A stretch of DNA of 64,000 nt from Doryteuthis pealeii (GCA_023376005.1 CM042157.1:22795230-22859229), one strand, 5' to 3'. Positions 44,871-55,768 are shown, counted from the stretch's first letter. Program-made: numbers and translations. Notes: generated from the letters alone by a model not told the origin.

Positions 44871-46026
44871 GGTATATCCATTTCTACTGAATAGCGAGTT
44901 CGATCCTCGCTGGATGCCGCATTGTGTCACATATACCTATGGAGAATCGGTTGGGTAAATAAAGTGCATTTTTTTTTTGCTTACCTGTATTTCTGACTCA
45001 AACTTGAATACTATCTTACGCTTCCATCCACCGCCTGGCACTCACTTATAAAGGGTCAGATAGGTCTGAAGGCAAATGATAGCCCCCCTCCTTTGATAGA
45101 TTGATGGAGCTTAATTTTCATGCTCACATTAAACGTTGCCTGACCTGCACTAACCTACCTTCGGTAATCAATTTGCTGTTTCCACTATAACAGTAAAAAC
45201 GTATATACCGAGCTGTGAGAATTTCTACATAAGTCGAAAGCATGGCGTGCCTGATTACGTAAGTTACAAACATTAAATCTATTTTACAGGTCACAAGCAA
45301 ACACGAAATTATCTGCAAACGGAGATCTAAGCGAAAGCCCAGCTAAAGCCAAAGACGGCGCACGCATTTCAGCCGGTTCCGTTTGAGAGAGCAAAGAGAA
45401 TGCTTGAAGCAGCAAAACACAGAAATATCATTCCATAAAACAATCCTGAAAAAAGTATCATTTGATGCTGGCCAAACATCGATAAACATTTGCTCGCGTT
45501 AATCCAAAACATCAAACACGATTAATCGGATTGGTTCTCGCTTAGTTTGGACTTAATTCAGCTAATGTTTGGCGGTGAAGGACGGGGGGGTGAATTATCA
45601 CTTGCAAGTGCATACCATCTCCCTGGCCACCGCCTATTGATTTCGGCCTGGATAGTTAACTCCCACATTAAGATAACTTGATTTTTGTCCTGTGAGATAA
45701 AACTGTTATTTTCATATTATTCTACCACTTTATCAGATACTGCAAAATATGATGTACAAAAACGAATTTGTGAGAGTCCCCCGTTGCGTAAAGGTTAACG
45801 TGATGAACTGCGACACTTGTAAGCGAGTTCGGACCCTAGTCCAGCGATTAGGTTCATTTTCATACTGGGAAAGGTATAATGCCTTCATTCCCAGTTAGCA
45901 GTTAAATAGCACCACTATTGTTAGTCTACAAGAATGGTTTCGGCATGAATACCCTCGAGAAAGGTATAAAAGCTATCATCCATAATATTATCATTAATGT
46001 TCTTATATAAGGATGGCTTGAAATAA

Positions 46027-46032
46027 ATATAT

Positions 46033-46085
<53 letters not shown>
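46027..46085. repeat. (AT)n microsatellite
   Basis: About 29 AT units with one break; duplicate of 25285-25345. Confidence 0.95.
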
Positions 46086-46087
<2 letters not shown>

Positions 46088-46134
46088 GTATTTTATTTTA
46101 ATTGAAGGAAGTAAAATATAGTGCTCGGTTATTG

Positions 46135-46390
46135 TTGTAAGAGGTTGATACGAGTTCAAATCCTGGACGTGGTAATTGCATTTCACTTAGCGCTAATACC
46201 TTTGGGAAAGGTATGAATCCTACTCTCCCTCCAGCTATGGGAAAATAGCCGGGCAGACTGGGTTCTTTAACCATGGCTAGGTAACGAGTCTAGGAGAAGG
46301 AAAACTCTGAATTCAAACCTGTTGAACTCCGCTTAAGAAATTGACATTGTGTCACATCCTGCTCGTGCGGAGGGGTTGGTTAATATATAT
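46135..46390 (+). repeat. SINE family A, 5'-shortened (duplicate of 25400-25650)
   Basis: 'gagttcaaatcctggacgtg', full body, and the end 'cggaggggttggttaatata'. Confidence 0.85.
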
Positions 46391-47305
46391 AATATATTTC
46401 AAGCGTCCATCTGGGGCCTATATAAAGAGGAGTAAACAAAATCTTTGGGTTATTTTTATGAGAATACTTATTTTTTTATAAGATATTTATTTATATATTT
46501 ATGTATTTTTTTTCTTAAAATTATATTTGAATTTAATCAATTTTTCTTTCCCTAATAATTGATTTATTCATAGATTTATCTCATTTGTTCTTTTTACGAA
46601 CACAAACAAAACATTTTAATTCTAAAAACTAAAGAAAATATTTTTGCGCATAAGAAAATGGGATATTCGGAAAATCTGAAATTTTTCTACGCTTAATTTA
46701 CGTTTTAATATATTTATAAACTGGAGAAATGCGAATAATACATTTTTGAAAATATAATTATAAATTTGTTTTTAGAACATTTTAGCGATTGACTTAATTT
46801 GTATCCAACATGTTTTATTCATTCGAACATTTCATGAATTACGAAATATACAGGAATACAATGAGATTCAAAATTAGAAAAGATTTAAAAGATTTATTTT
46901 TATTTTAAAATACATCACAACTGAAATGTATTTAAATTTCTTAAACAATCGATATGCTTTCTAATTAATAAGAAAAAGAAAAGCAAAATTTCTGTTTTAA
47001 ATTAATGGAAAGGATATGTATCTGTGGAGACAAATGGCTACAAGGAATAATTTAAACATCTACTTGATAAATTCATCCATTTGATTGTATCTAGGAAAAC
47101 TGCTGTAAATATGTTGGAATTGTGCGGTTTCTCACAACTGGGTTGACGATGTGCATTTTTAGACTGTTTTGTCGATGCTTTCTGTGTCCACGTTGTGTTT
47201 TTTTAGATCTGCAGATCGGCAACCGACACAACGTGGAAATGATCTTGGCAACTCCAAGAAGTGGTCAACTCTTCATTAAGGATAAGTTTTTTTTTTATTG
47301 TTACA
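46391..47305. other. AT-rich, no gene recognised
   Basis: The cleaner version of 25651-26496. The inverted pair 'tccacgttgtg' and 'cacaacgtgga' at about 47187-47240 may form a stem. Confidence 0.45.
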
Positions 47306-47940
47306 TCTTATTATAATAGAGAATGTGGGTTTGTCTGTCTGTAACCGAAACTATATTACTATACAAGTCACAATTCACTTTGTTATTTACATCACATTCT
47401 ACATGATTTTATTTTTATTTAAACCTCAATTATTAATAAAATTGTTTTACATCATTAAGACTGTTAACCATATCTACATACTAATAACATGCAATTGTAT
47501 TTATATATACAACAAAATAGCGGTTGACAGTGTGAATTGGGAGGCTAATTTGCATATTGATCTAAAAATTTGATTTTAATAAATATATGCTTAGTATTAT
47601 TGATTTTTAATTGTTTGGTTTTATCTTAATGAATATGAGCAAAAATCTCGGAGATAAATCTTAAAAGAAATCCATTAACAAGAAGAAATAACGGTAATAT
47701 TATTCTTTACTTTCTATTTAACTAAATAGTTAAAGTAGGAAATTTACCAACGAAGAGGGAGTAATGGAAAATGATGGAGAGTTAGTTTCAAAGTTGTTCT
47801 ATTTTTCAATCATACCCCCTCTGTTCCAAATCATTTTACCTGCATTCTTATTTATTTTCATTAGCCTTTCTAATTTAACATGATATTTTATTATATTAAA
47901 ACTTAAATACTTGCACCCAGAGGGTGCATATATTTGCTAG
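47306..47940 (+). mobile_element. non-autonomous Helitron, copy 4 (635 bp)
   Basis: TC start after A and CTAG end before T. Hairpin gcaccc 47913-47918 and gggtgc 47922-47927. Internal blocks as in copies 1, 2 and 5. This is the clean version of copy 3. Confidence 0.87.
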
Positions 47941-48362
47941 TTAATATAACGTAGATCTTGTTAAGTTTCTGACCGCCATCATAGGCCAGTTGAAAAGGAC
48001 TTAAAGTAAGTAAGTCCTGAGCTATAGAATCCTTTGGTAAGTGAATAAGTCCTGAGTTATGTAATCCTACGTAGTGTCAAAGGTCCAGTGATATAATCCT
48101 ATGTTCCGTCGTACACGAAGGTTCAAAGCATTGTGAGCAGGTATGACCAGAACAGCCAGTATAAATAATAATATCAGCAGCAGAATACTGCCAGTGGTTG
48201 GCCAATAGGTTGGTCACATGGTTATCGGCGAGTCTGTAAGTAGAAGTGGACATCTGGCACACACCTTATATCACAAAAACGCCAACAGTTCTTATTGGCA
48301 TATAGAAATCAATATGGGATTTTGGACAATATAATTTTTTTTTTAATTAAACAATCAATATT
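47941..48362. other. no feature recognised
   Basis: Direct repeat 'aagtcctgagct' and 'aagtcctgagtt' at about 48013-48058. Otherwise nothing. Confidence 0.4.
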
Positions 48363-48420
48363 TTGTATTATTTGGATTATTCGGACTATTGTCCACATCT
48401 GTATTGTTATCTGTAAAAAA
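48363..48420. repeat. palindromic family 2, one arm
   Basis: 'tattatttggattattcgga' and 'ctattgtccacatctgtatt' match the left arm at 853-905. The other arm is replaced by poly-T and a SINE tail. Confidence 0.65.
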
Positions 48421-48448
48421 TGTTTTTTTTTAAAGCAATATATATTTA

Positions 48449-48728
48449 CCAGCCCCTCCGCAATAGCAGGATGTGGCACAAAGTCAATTTCGTAAGCGGA
48501 GTTCAACAGGTTTGAATTCAGAGTTTTCCTTCTCCTAGACCGGTTGCCTAACCAAGACTAAAGAGCCCTTTCTGCCCTACTATTTATCCATAGCTGGAAG
48601 GAGAGTAGGATTCATGCCTTTCCCAAGGGTATTAGCGCTAAGTGAAATGCAATTAACACATCCAGGATTTGAACTCAGGGCGACGAGTCCATTTCCGGTG
48701 ACTTTAACCATTACACCACGCACTTCCT
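48449..48728 (-). repeat. SINE family A, full-length
   Basis: From 'ccagcccctccgcaatagca' to 'accattacaccacgcacttc', all body blocks present. Preceded by 'caatatatattta', the AT tail on the 3' side. Confidence 0.9.
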
Positions 48729-48867
48729 AAAAACGCAATATGAGTCAAGGTAAAAAATCATATATAAGTAAAAGAAAAAAAGGTAGATATTCTAGGTAAA
48801 ACAAGACACTAGGTTTATAAATTCCTAAAATGCACACTCAACTGTTCAACTGGACACATAGCATAGT

Positions 48868-48930
48868 GGATGAAGGCGTTGGATTAAGATAGTTCTAAGT
48901 GACAGATATCATATACAACAGAAACAATAC
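48868..48930 (+). repeat. SINE family C, head fragment
   Basis: 'gtggatgaaggcgttggatt' and 'agttctaagtgacag' match the head of the copy at 51150-51325. Confidence 0.5.
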
Positions 48931-49430
48931 ATTTTGCACACTAGATAGGCGAGAAGAGACACGGTGAGGTATTTGGTTGGCGTTTTTTTTTCTTTATGGT
49001 AATCGAGTTTGTTTTTTTTTCTGTAGAAAATATTACCTGGGCTGCCTCACAAATTTCGTTGGAGTTCTTTTCTTGGGTGGCAAGTTCTTCTATTTCTTCT
49101 AACAGCAAAGATTTATTCTGTTAGCAATTCAAAATGTCTTCTTCGTTCTGAATCTCCCAACTCTGAGTAATAACAGCTGTGAGATCATCTATACATATAT
49201 AAAGGGCAGTTGTATGTATGTATGTATGTCTGGCTGGATTAACAAAACTAAAAACAATTAACGGCAAAGTAAATATATATACACATTCACTATCACGAGA
49301 TCTTGCTTTCTGAGTAAAAATAATGAAGATTTGATTTAGATTCAGGAGATAATTAAAAGATGAAATTTAAATAGTAATAACTTGGATTTTTTAGCGTTTA
49401 ATATTTTAAAATAAGAGACACTGGTTTTTC
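48931..49430. other. no feature recognised
   Basis: T-rich runs near 48985 and 49010. Unique-looking otherwise. Confidence 0.4.
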
Positions 49431-49650
49431 GGTTTTCCTATAGCTCAAACAGAAACAAAGGGGAACCACTCTTGACTGATAAATTATTTATTATTTTCCC
49501 ATTAAACTAACCGTAAATCCTAACCCTAACCCTAACCATAACCCTAACCCTAACCCTAATCCCGTCTTCTTTTTTCCTAGTAGATCAATAAATAATTCAT
49601 CTGTCAATAGTGGTTCCCCTTTAATCATGTTAGAGTTATAGGAAATAACC
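49431..49650. mobile_element. palindromic element with internal CCCTAA repeats, copy 1
   Basis: The outer arms run from 'ttcctata' and 'aggggaaccactcttgactg' on the left to 'gtcaatagtggttccccttt' and 'ttataggaaataacc' on the right, reverse complements over roughly 60-70 bp with mismatches. At the centre, 49519-49563 is a run of cctaac/ccctaa units (six to seven, one variant 'cctaaccata'). Flanking that core are 'cattaaactaacc' and 'cccgtcttctt', which are not inverted copies of each other. No transposase frame. Confidence 0.75.
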
Positions 49651-49795
49651 AAATGAGTTTTTTAAAATTTACTTAAAAACAAATTGAGTTTCCATCAAGA
49701 ATGTATAAAACGAAAATCTTCGACATAAAATGACCCAACAAGGGTTGACATGCCGTAAAATCCAACCACCAATCTCTTTTGCTTAAATCTATGTC

Positions 49796-49989
49796 GGTTA
49801 TTTCCTATAAGTCTACCATGATCAAAGGGGAACCACTCATGACTAATAAATTATTTATTTATTCATTTATCTAGGAAAAAGAAGACGGGGTTAGGGTTAG
49901 GGTTTAGGTTAGTTTAATGGAAAAATAAATAATAATTTATCAGTCAGAGTGTTTCCTCTCTGATCATGTTAAACTTATAGGAAATTACC
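49796..49989. mobile_element. palindromic element with internal TTAGGG repeats, copy 2 (opposite orientation)
   Basis: 'ggttatttcctataa', 'aggggaaccactcatgacta', 'aagaagacggggttagggtt', 'agtttaatgg', 'aatttatcagtcagagtg' and 'aaacttataggaaatta'. It is the reverse of copy 1 with a shorter telomere-like core (49887-49912). 145 bp separate the two elements. Confidence 0.75.
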
Positions 49990-51149
49990 TCTATTTATTT
50001 ATCTGTTGTCATTATTGAACTTTAGATTCAATTTATTGCGGTCAATGTTACATAATTATTGGATCCCTAAGACTTATATAAGGTAGTGTAGAAATCATAA
50101 TGGCGATTAGTGCAGCTGATGGCCTTGAGAGTGAGTGACGGTGCTTGACCTCCCTCTCACCTTGCCTTGTGGGGATGGATCATGAGAACCGGAAGGCATG
50201 GAAGACCCTGTCTTCCGGTTTAAGGATATAGTAAGTTTAAGTCAGTTAGCAGGTAGGAGCTTGAAGGTGTAAGTCGCATTTCTATGCGCATCCTGTCATC
50301 TGCGCAGATTGTCTGGATTGGGGATTTGGAAATAAAGTAACATCAACGTAAATCGAAGTCTTGTGTTTATTACCTTAAAACTAACAATGACACAGGGCTT
50401 CCGATAACGAGAAATCCCTAACAGAAACCAGACACCAAGTCAACACCAGACGCTAGACCAGACCAAGATGATAGACGATCAGAATAGCAAAGCCGGCCAG
50501 GAGAGAAGACGACTAGAAGTAAAGAAGGCTATACGATTTTACTAGTAACAACTTGCTAAAATAATGTCATTTCTTATGTAGATCACATGTAAATCCTCAC
50601 AGAATGGAACACCTAGTAATATTAACAATGCATGTAAACTCTTGTATCTAAGTTAACATAAAAAAGTAGGAAGAAAAACACAATGAGTATTTTAGATAAA
50701 TAAAAAAAGGTTTTACCAGACAAGATACAACCATTTTTCATAATTTTTTCTTTATTCATTCCTCTCTTTTTGTTCAATCTTGTTCTTCATCTGATACCAT
50801 TACTGAACTCTAGATTCAATTTATTGTGCGGTCAAATCCGGTCCGTTTTTACTGGTAACAACTTACTGAAATAATGTCATTTCTCTTCGTTTTGTATAGA
50901 GAGATAACATTGATATTATCTTTCATGAATTATTATTCCGAGTCAAATCTTTTATCAATAGGTTAGCATGAATATTGTTTTATAATGGCAAATATTACCG
51001 TTAAATTCAAATAAAAATTCCCTCCCTATCAGCCATTGTCTATTGTGTTAAGGTAATCGATATTAAATCTTGGAAACTGCGATTTAAGCGAATTGTTCCC
51101 TGTATAAGATGCAATGTTGCTAAATATGAATTATTGAGCAAGTTGAACG
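49990..51149. other. no gene recognised
   Basis: Clean version of about 29111-30364. 'attgaac(t)t(c)tagattcaattta' occurs twice, at 50014-50036 and 50802-50824, a short direct repeat. No domain-bearing frame. Confidence 0.4.
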
Positions 51150-51325
51150 AATAGATTAGGGAATTGGGTTAAGACAGTTCTAAGTGACAGTTATCTCTAG
51201 GCTGCAGGTTCAATCCCGGTCAAGGGTGATAGTAACATAGAATAATAATTAACCCAGATTAGCACCTGTTCCCCAGCTATGGTTAGCGGAATGAGAACAG
51301 GATACCCCCGTGGATTGAATAAAAA
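51150..51325 (+). repeat. SINE family C, near full-length
   Basis: Head 'gggttaagacagttctaagt', 'ggctgcaggttcaatcccgg' (B-box) and 'tcaagggtgatagtaa'. Tail 'ccagctatggttagcggaat', 'gaacaggatac', 'cgtggattgaataaa'. Tails match 1-70. Confidence 0.65.
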
Positions 51326-51360
51326 TATATTAGAATGACATAACAAATCTTCCTTATTTC

Positions 51361-51367
<7 letters not shown>

Positions 51368-51412
<45 letters not shown>
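51368..51412. repeat. (AT)n microsatellite
   Basis: About 22 AT units with one break. Confidence 0.95.
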
Positions 51413-51414
<2 letters not shown>

Positions 51415-51591
51415 GGACTCTCCCGTCAATTTTCCACGTATAAGGGTTCATACACACAATGAACAACCACACAGTGATTTGTTTATAGTGGTGAAGGCTT
51501 GTGTTGGACCATCCGCACTTTTTGGAACAGTCGATAGGAAAGAATTGGTGCATCAAGGGTTGCCACAAAAGCAATCAACGACCGACCTCCG

Positions 51592-51818
51592 GAATTTTGA
51601 ATTCAGAGTTATCCCTCTCCTAGACTGGTTACCTACCCAAGGCTGAAGAGCCCAGTCTGCCCTACTATTTAACCCATAGCTGGAGGCAGAATATATGGAT
51701 TCGTACCTTTCCCAAGGGTATTAGCGCTATGTGAAATGCCAACAGCTTCGTCTAGGAATTGAACTCGAATCGACGAGACAATTTTCCACGACTCTAACCA
51801 CTAGCCCACGCGCCTCCA
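51592..51818 (-). repeat. SINE family A
   Basis: 'ttgaattcagagttatccct', 'aacccatagctggagg', 'cctttcccaagggtattagc' and 'actagcccacgcgcctcc'. The 3' end beyond 'ttcagag' is replaced by other sequence. Confidence 0.82.
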
Positions 51819-51855
51819 TATATGATTCCTTTCCATGTTTTTTTCTCTCCAGTGT

Positions 51856-51857
<2 letters not shown>

Positions 51858-51919
<62 letters not shown>

Positions 51920-51920
51920 C
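51858..51920. repeat. compound (AT)n(GT)n microsatellite
   Basis: About 20 AT units followed by about 11 GT units. Confidence 0.96.
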
Positions 51921-51927
51921 TTTTAAT

Positions 51928-52170
51928 TGTAGTCAGACCTAATTTTTTGAAAGTTAATTCATTTATGGTTAATTAGGCGGGATTTACTTACTTAAATGTA
52001 AGGTTAAACAAATCGAGAAAAATCAAAAATCAAAAATTGTTTAGCCTTACATTTAAGTAGTTAAATCCCGCCTAATTAACCATAAATGAATTAACTTTCA
52101 AAAAATTAGGTCTGACTACAATTAAAAGCACATATTCTCCCAAATACACTGTCGGCTGAAAATAGCTAGA
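51928..52170. mobile_element. palindromic element family 1, best copy
   Basis: Left arm from 'attgtagtcagacctaattt' to 'aaatgtaaggttaaaca' and right arm from 'gtttagccttacatttaagt' to 'aggtctgactacaatt' are almost exact reverse complements over about 85 bp. A short core has the duplicated 'aaaaatcaaaaatcaaaaat'. Flank 'gtcggctgaaaatagctaga' as in other copies. Confidence 0.86.
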
Positions 52171-52185
52171 TTTGTTTACATTTGC

Positions 52186-52186
<1 letters not shown>

Positions 52187-52244
<58 letters not shown>
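52187..52244. repeat. (AT)n microsatellite
   Basis: About 28 AT units. Confidence 0.96.
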
Positions 52245-52247
<3 letters not shown>

Positions 52248-52557
52248 ACGCTGGAGAGAAAAAACATGGAAAGGAGTCAGATATAAATATTAAGAAGAAG
52301 AACTAGTAGCTGAATAAACAACAACACCAAAGGTTTTACTAGAAAAGATACAACAATTTTTCCTAATTTTTCTTACTTCCCTTTATTCCTTCCTTCTCTT
52401 TTGTTTTAATCTTGTTCTTCATCTGATGTCATTATTGAAGTTGAACGAATAGATTAGTGAATTTGTAATAAAATTTAACCAATATTCGTTTTACCGAGTT
52501 GAATATTCTTTTATCCTAACCCTCTTCTTTCCTATTGTTCTTTTTACTTTACAACCA

Positions 52558-52925
52558 GGGCCGGTTTAGCTCAGTTGTTAGAGCGTCAGCCGGGGAATCA
52601 CAAGGTTCCTTGTTTGATATAGGCCTTCACCAACTCAGCGTATTAGTGGCACAGGGATCTGTGCAGTAACGTGACCTATTGTTCTTTTCCCAACCCTATT
52701 GCCCTTATGGCAAGCGCCAATCCCTTTTTATCATACGGGTGCTAGAAGGCGGTGGCTGCGGGTCTACATGTCCTGGGAATGACGTTAAACTCTATCTGAT
52801 GGTGAGGTTCCAGTTTTGAAGGTTTGGGGAATGTGGAGCACCCCTTCATCACCAATCCTCCCTGGTCCACTCTGACCCGGAGTGGTAGTTCCTGTTAGGG
52901 TCCCATCTATGGGTTACATAGAAAA
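52558..52925 (+). repeat. SINE family E, longest copy
   Basis: Head 'gggccggtttagctcagttg', 'ttagagcgtcagcc' and 'ggttccttgtttgatatagg' (degenerate B-box). Body 'caccaactcagcgtattagt', 'acagggatctgtgcagtaac', 'ggtgctagaaggcggtggct', 'atgacgttaaactctatctg', 'ccactctgacccggagtggt' and 'tcccatctatgggttac'. A good A-box but a poor B-box and an attached conserved body argue for a SINE and not a tRNA gene. Confidence 0.75.
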
Positions 52926-53035
52926 CATGAGTTTATACACAAAATTGTATTATCCATTAAAAATGGAATTATTTCAAAACTTTGTGGGCATTTAACATTT
53001 TTGAATACCAAATTACCAATAGAAGTATTCGGCAT

Positions 53036-53142
53036 GAAAGGCTCGTTAACCATAGCTAGGTTACTAGTCTAGAAGGAAAACTCTCAATTCAATCCTGTTA
53101 AACTCCGCTTAAGTAATTGACCTTGGGTCACATCCTGTGTGA
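53036..53142 (+). repeat. SINE family A, 3' fragment
   Basis: 'ggctcgttaaccatagctag', 'aaggaaaactctcaattcaa' and 'tccgcttaagtaattgacct', ending at 'cacatcctgtgtg' without the usual terminal block. Confidence 0.75.
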
Positions 53143-53199
53143 TTTTCAAATGTATATATGCGTTAAAAAGATATGATTGCACTTACAGAGATAACAACT

Positions 53200-53320
53200 G
53201 TGTTCGAGAAAGAATAAATAAAAACCTAAACATCCACGGCATAAAATAACCCAAACAGTTTACATGACGTAAAATCTAACCAACCAACCAACCAACCAAC
53301 CAACCAACCATCCATCCATT
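53200..53320 (+). repeat. retroelement-like 3' end with (AACC)n tail
   Basis: 'acatccacggcataaaataa', 'cccaaacag' and 'tgacgtaaaatctaaccaac', then about ten aacc units to 53318. The same tail is seen in reverse at 16062-16110 and noisily at 32386-32475. The class is unknown. Confidence 0.5.
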
Positions 53321-54821
53321 AGTTTGTTTACAGGGGAGGTTTATGTCACATTTAATGTAATATATTCGTCCGTTTAACACCAGACTCTTCAAGAATTCTT
53401 TTTTTCTTTCTTCCTTTTAATAAAGACCAGATCCGAGAAAGTTAATGAGCAGAGAAGACTCTATCCGAAATTCAAAATCAAATCACCTGGAGAAAATCTT
53501 CGTTTGACACATATAATTTTTCAAGAACTGTTTTTAATGACAAATCGCAGCCCTCACGGCAGCAAAAATGTAAACAATTTGGACAGGGATATAATTACAA
53601 TTAAATTAACACTGCTTCAAGTAATTTTACCTGGAAGATAATTGGTTTGGACTAATGAGGCTTTCACTGTACGTACGTCGTGGACGCTTGAATACGGAAC
53701 GGATAGTGGCATAACTGGAATAATAGCAAAATATTACATGATTTTTCAGAAACTGATTTCTAATATTAAAGAAATTGATAAAGCAAGTCTCCAATGCGCT
53801 GGGAACGCAGGGAAACTGTTCGTGCAGCTATTATCAACACTGCCGTGTTTTTTGTGCATGTCCCTGTGTAGCGTTGTCCTTTTTTCCGGGCACTAAAACG
53901 ATATATGTAACGTTGTCGTATATCTGGTCCCAGTACCCAAAGCGATATACATAACGGGGCGGTGGTGGTGGGCGGCAAATATATTCACGGTACTAAAATG
54001 TCTTCTTGTTGATAAAAATTACAACGCAAGAAATATGTAGTCACAACTGCTAGCCTTTATTATCGTGCTCGCCTCGTGTGCTGTATCGGAGAGGAGGAAA
54101 GGCAGAGAGAAAGAGAGAGAGAACACTACTTGATTACTGTGACCCATACTAGGCACCAAAGGCCCGTCCGTTCCCCTACGCGTCCGAAAGCAAAAAGAGA
54201 CTCGTCCTTTTCTCCGTCGTTCCACGTCACCACATGACTTCCGGTCAACACCCGAAACTTCCGATTGACACTCAATTATCCGTTCTGGGTCACGCTACGG
54301 TCAAACCATCGTTCATCCTGTTTTGCTCCTCACTATTTTTTAAACCTTTATCATCTCTCACTTATTTCCTTCTTCCTCCTTTTCTAATATAGTAGTTCTA
54401 GCTCACAAAAGCCAGGACAATATCCCCATCTTGCTATATCTGTGCGCTTCACTGCCACACTGAATCTTAGCTTGAGAGTAGTACTTGGAGAGTATCAGGC
54501 CAGTGTGGGTCGTCACCTTCATGATATCGACAAAAGCATCTAGAAGTACCAAATTTGAGCCTCACATTTGCAAAATATTTCAAAACTGTTGGCTCATCAA
54601 AGTATTTTCTATATAAATAAATAAAAAGTAAAACAATCATTTTTTTCTTAGATTAATCTCACATCAGAGGTAATATTTTTCACAGTGCGTCAGACAAACT
54701 TTGGACGGTGCGATTCCTAAGTGGATATAAAGGTCAGAATAAGAGTGCAAGGAATATCTTGAGATTGGACGTCAATACTAAAAACAGATGCCAGAGACAG
54801 ATCCAAAATTAACTGTCATTA
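53321..54821. other. no gene recognised
   Basis: Clean version of about 32490-34020. Frames at 53642-53896 and 53766-53978 lie on opposite strands without known domains. Confidence 0.45.
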
Positions 54822-54980
54822 AATAGATAGATAGGTAGGTAGGTAGGTAGATATAAACAAGTTGAGATAGACAGATAGATAGATAGATAGATAGATATGA
54901 ATTGGATGAGAAAGAAAATATAGATAGATAGATAGATATGAACAATCTGAGATATAGATAGATATGAACGAGCTGCAATT

Positions 54981-55014
<34 letters not shown>

Positions 55015-55015
55015 G
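54822..55015. repeat. (GATA)n / (GGTA)n microsatellite, several blocks
   Basis: gata and ggta units in at least four blocks, with 'atatgaac' interruptions repeated at 54895, 54938 and 54963. Confidence 0.93.
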
Positions 55016-55061
55016 AATGAAAAAAATAAATATATAGATAGATATATAGATCATGAATGAA

Positions 55062-55087
55062 CACACACACACACACACATACTCACT

Positions 55088-55117
<30 letters not shown>
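55062..55117. repeat. (AC)n(AT)n microsatellite
   Basis: Two AC blocks around 'atactcactc', then AT. Confidence 0.93.
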
Positions 55118-55121
<4 letters not shown>

Positions 55122-55285
55122 GTCATCCACAGACACCGTGTTTCGACGTATTCTGTTTCTTCAGTATGGCTAGACATTGGCAGTCTACTTTCATCCGAGA
55201 TGGAAACCCGATAAATTTATCATCAGTCAGGCTTCTTAACTACTCGGGAATCAGCCTCTATAGACCGAACCGAGGATTTCACTGA
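55118..55285 (-). repeat. SINE family D, 3' part and degraded head
   Basis: The reverse reads 'gattcccgagtagttaagaa' and ends 'gaaacacggtgtctgtggat', as in 6940-6990. Confidence 0.62.
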
Positions 55286-55377
55286 TAAATACATATATAT
55301 GTGTATATGTAAAGGCCGCCAGATATTTCTCCATCCGTTTTATAGCAGAGCGTTGCCTTAATTAGGCAAATAAATCT

Positions 55378-55386
55378 ATCTATCTA

Positions 55387-55470
<84 letters not shown>
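55378..55470. repeat. (CT)n(AT)n(GT)n compound microsatellite
   Basis: tctatctatc, ctctct, atatat and gtgtgt blocks in series. This marks roughly the end of the large direct repeat. Confidence 0.94.
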
Positions 55471-55472
<2 letters not shown>

Positions 55473-55537
55473 AAGATAGGAGGATGGGAGTAAAGAATAG
55501 AGAGAAGTAGCAAAGAATAGTGGGGAAAATGTGGAAC

Positions 55538-55692
55538 AAAACTCAGACAAGTATATGTAGGAGATATACCTCGCCGTGCATTGAGCTCGGCTTCATATAC
55601 GTTTATTTGATAAGGATAAAATAAACGACTGATGAAGCAAAGCTCAAAGCACGGCGAAATATATCTCCTACATATACTTGTCTGAGTTTTGT
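55538..55692. mobile_element. palindromic element family 3
   Basis: 'aaaactcagacaagtatatg' plus 'taggagatatacctcgccgt' on the left mirrors 'acggcgaaatatatctccta' plus 'catatacttgtctgagtttt' on the right. Arms are about 50 bp with few mismatches and a loop of about 55 bp. One arm-like piece recurs at 18999-19036. No coding capacity. Confidence 0.78.
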
Positions 55693-55721
55693 TCCTCTGT
55701 CCACATTTTCCCTCTATTATT

Positions 55722-55727
<6 letters not shown>

Positions 55728-55763
<36 letters not shown>
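55728..55763. repeat. (AT)n microsatellite
   Basis: About 18 AT units. Confidence 0.95.

Positions 55764-55768
<5 letters not shown>

Larger units (their letters stand above)
34715..55440. repeat. large direct repeat, copy B (about 20.7 kb), starting at the gap
   Basis: Collinear with 17700-34614 (anchors listed there). It is noisy from the gap to about 44.3 kb and clean after that, the mirror image of copy A. Copy B is about 3.3 kb longer between 35.6 and 41 kb, where the pairing with 18.3-20.3 kb is only patchy. Confidence 0.88.

Noticed and set aside
49519..49563. True chromosome end or telomere fusion point
   Set aside because: Only six to seven units, a second opposite array 330 bp away inside the same kind of element, and ordinary sequence on both sides.
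52558..52630. tRNA gene candidate with a clear 'ggtttagctcagttg' A-box
   Set aside because: The B-box is degenerate, the arms do not pair well, and the head continues into a body shared with 8035-8277 (reverse). It is a SINE head.
17700..55440. Recent biological tandem segmental duplication
   Set aside because: Not excluded, but less likely than an assembly artefact because differences are concentrated beside a 100-N gap and in complementary halves.
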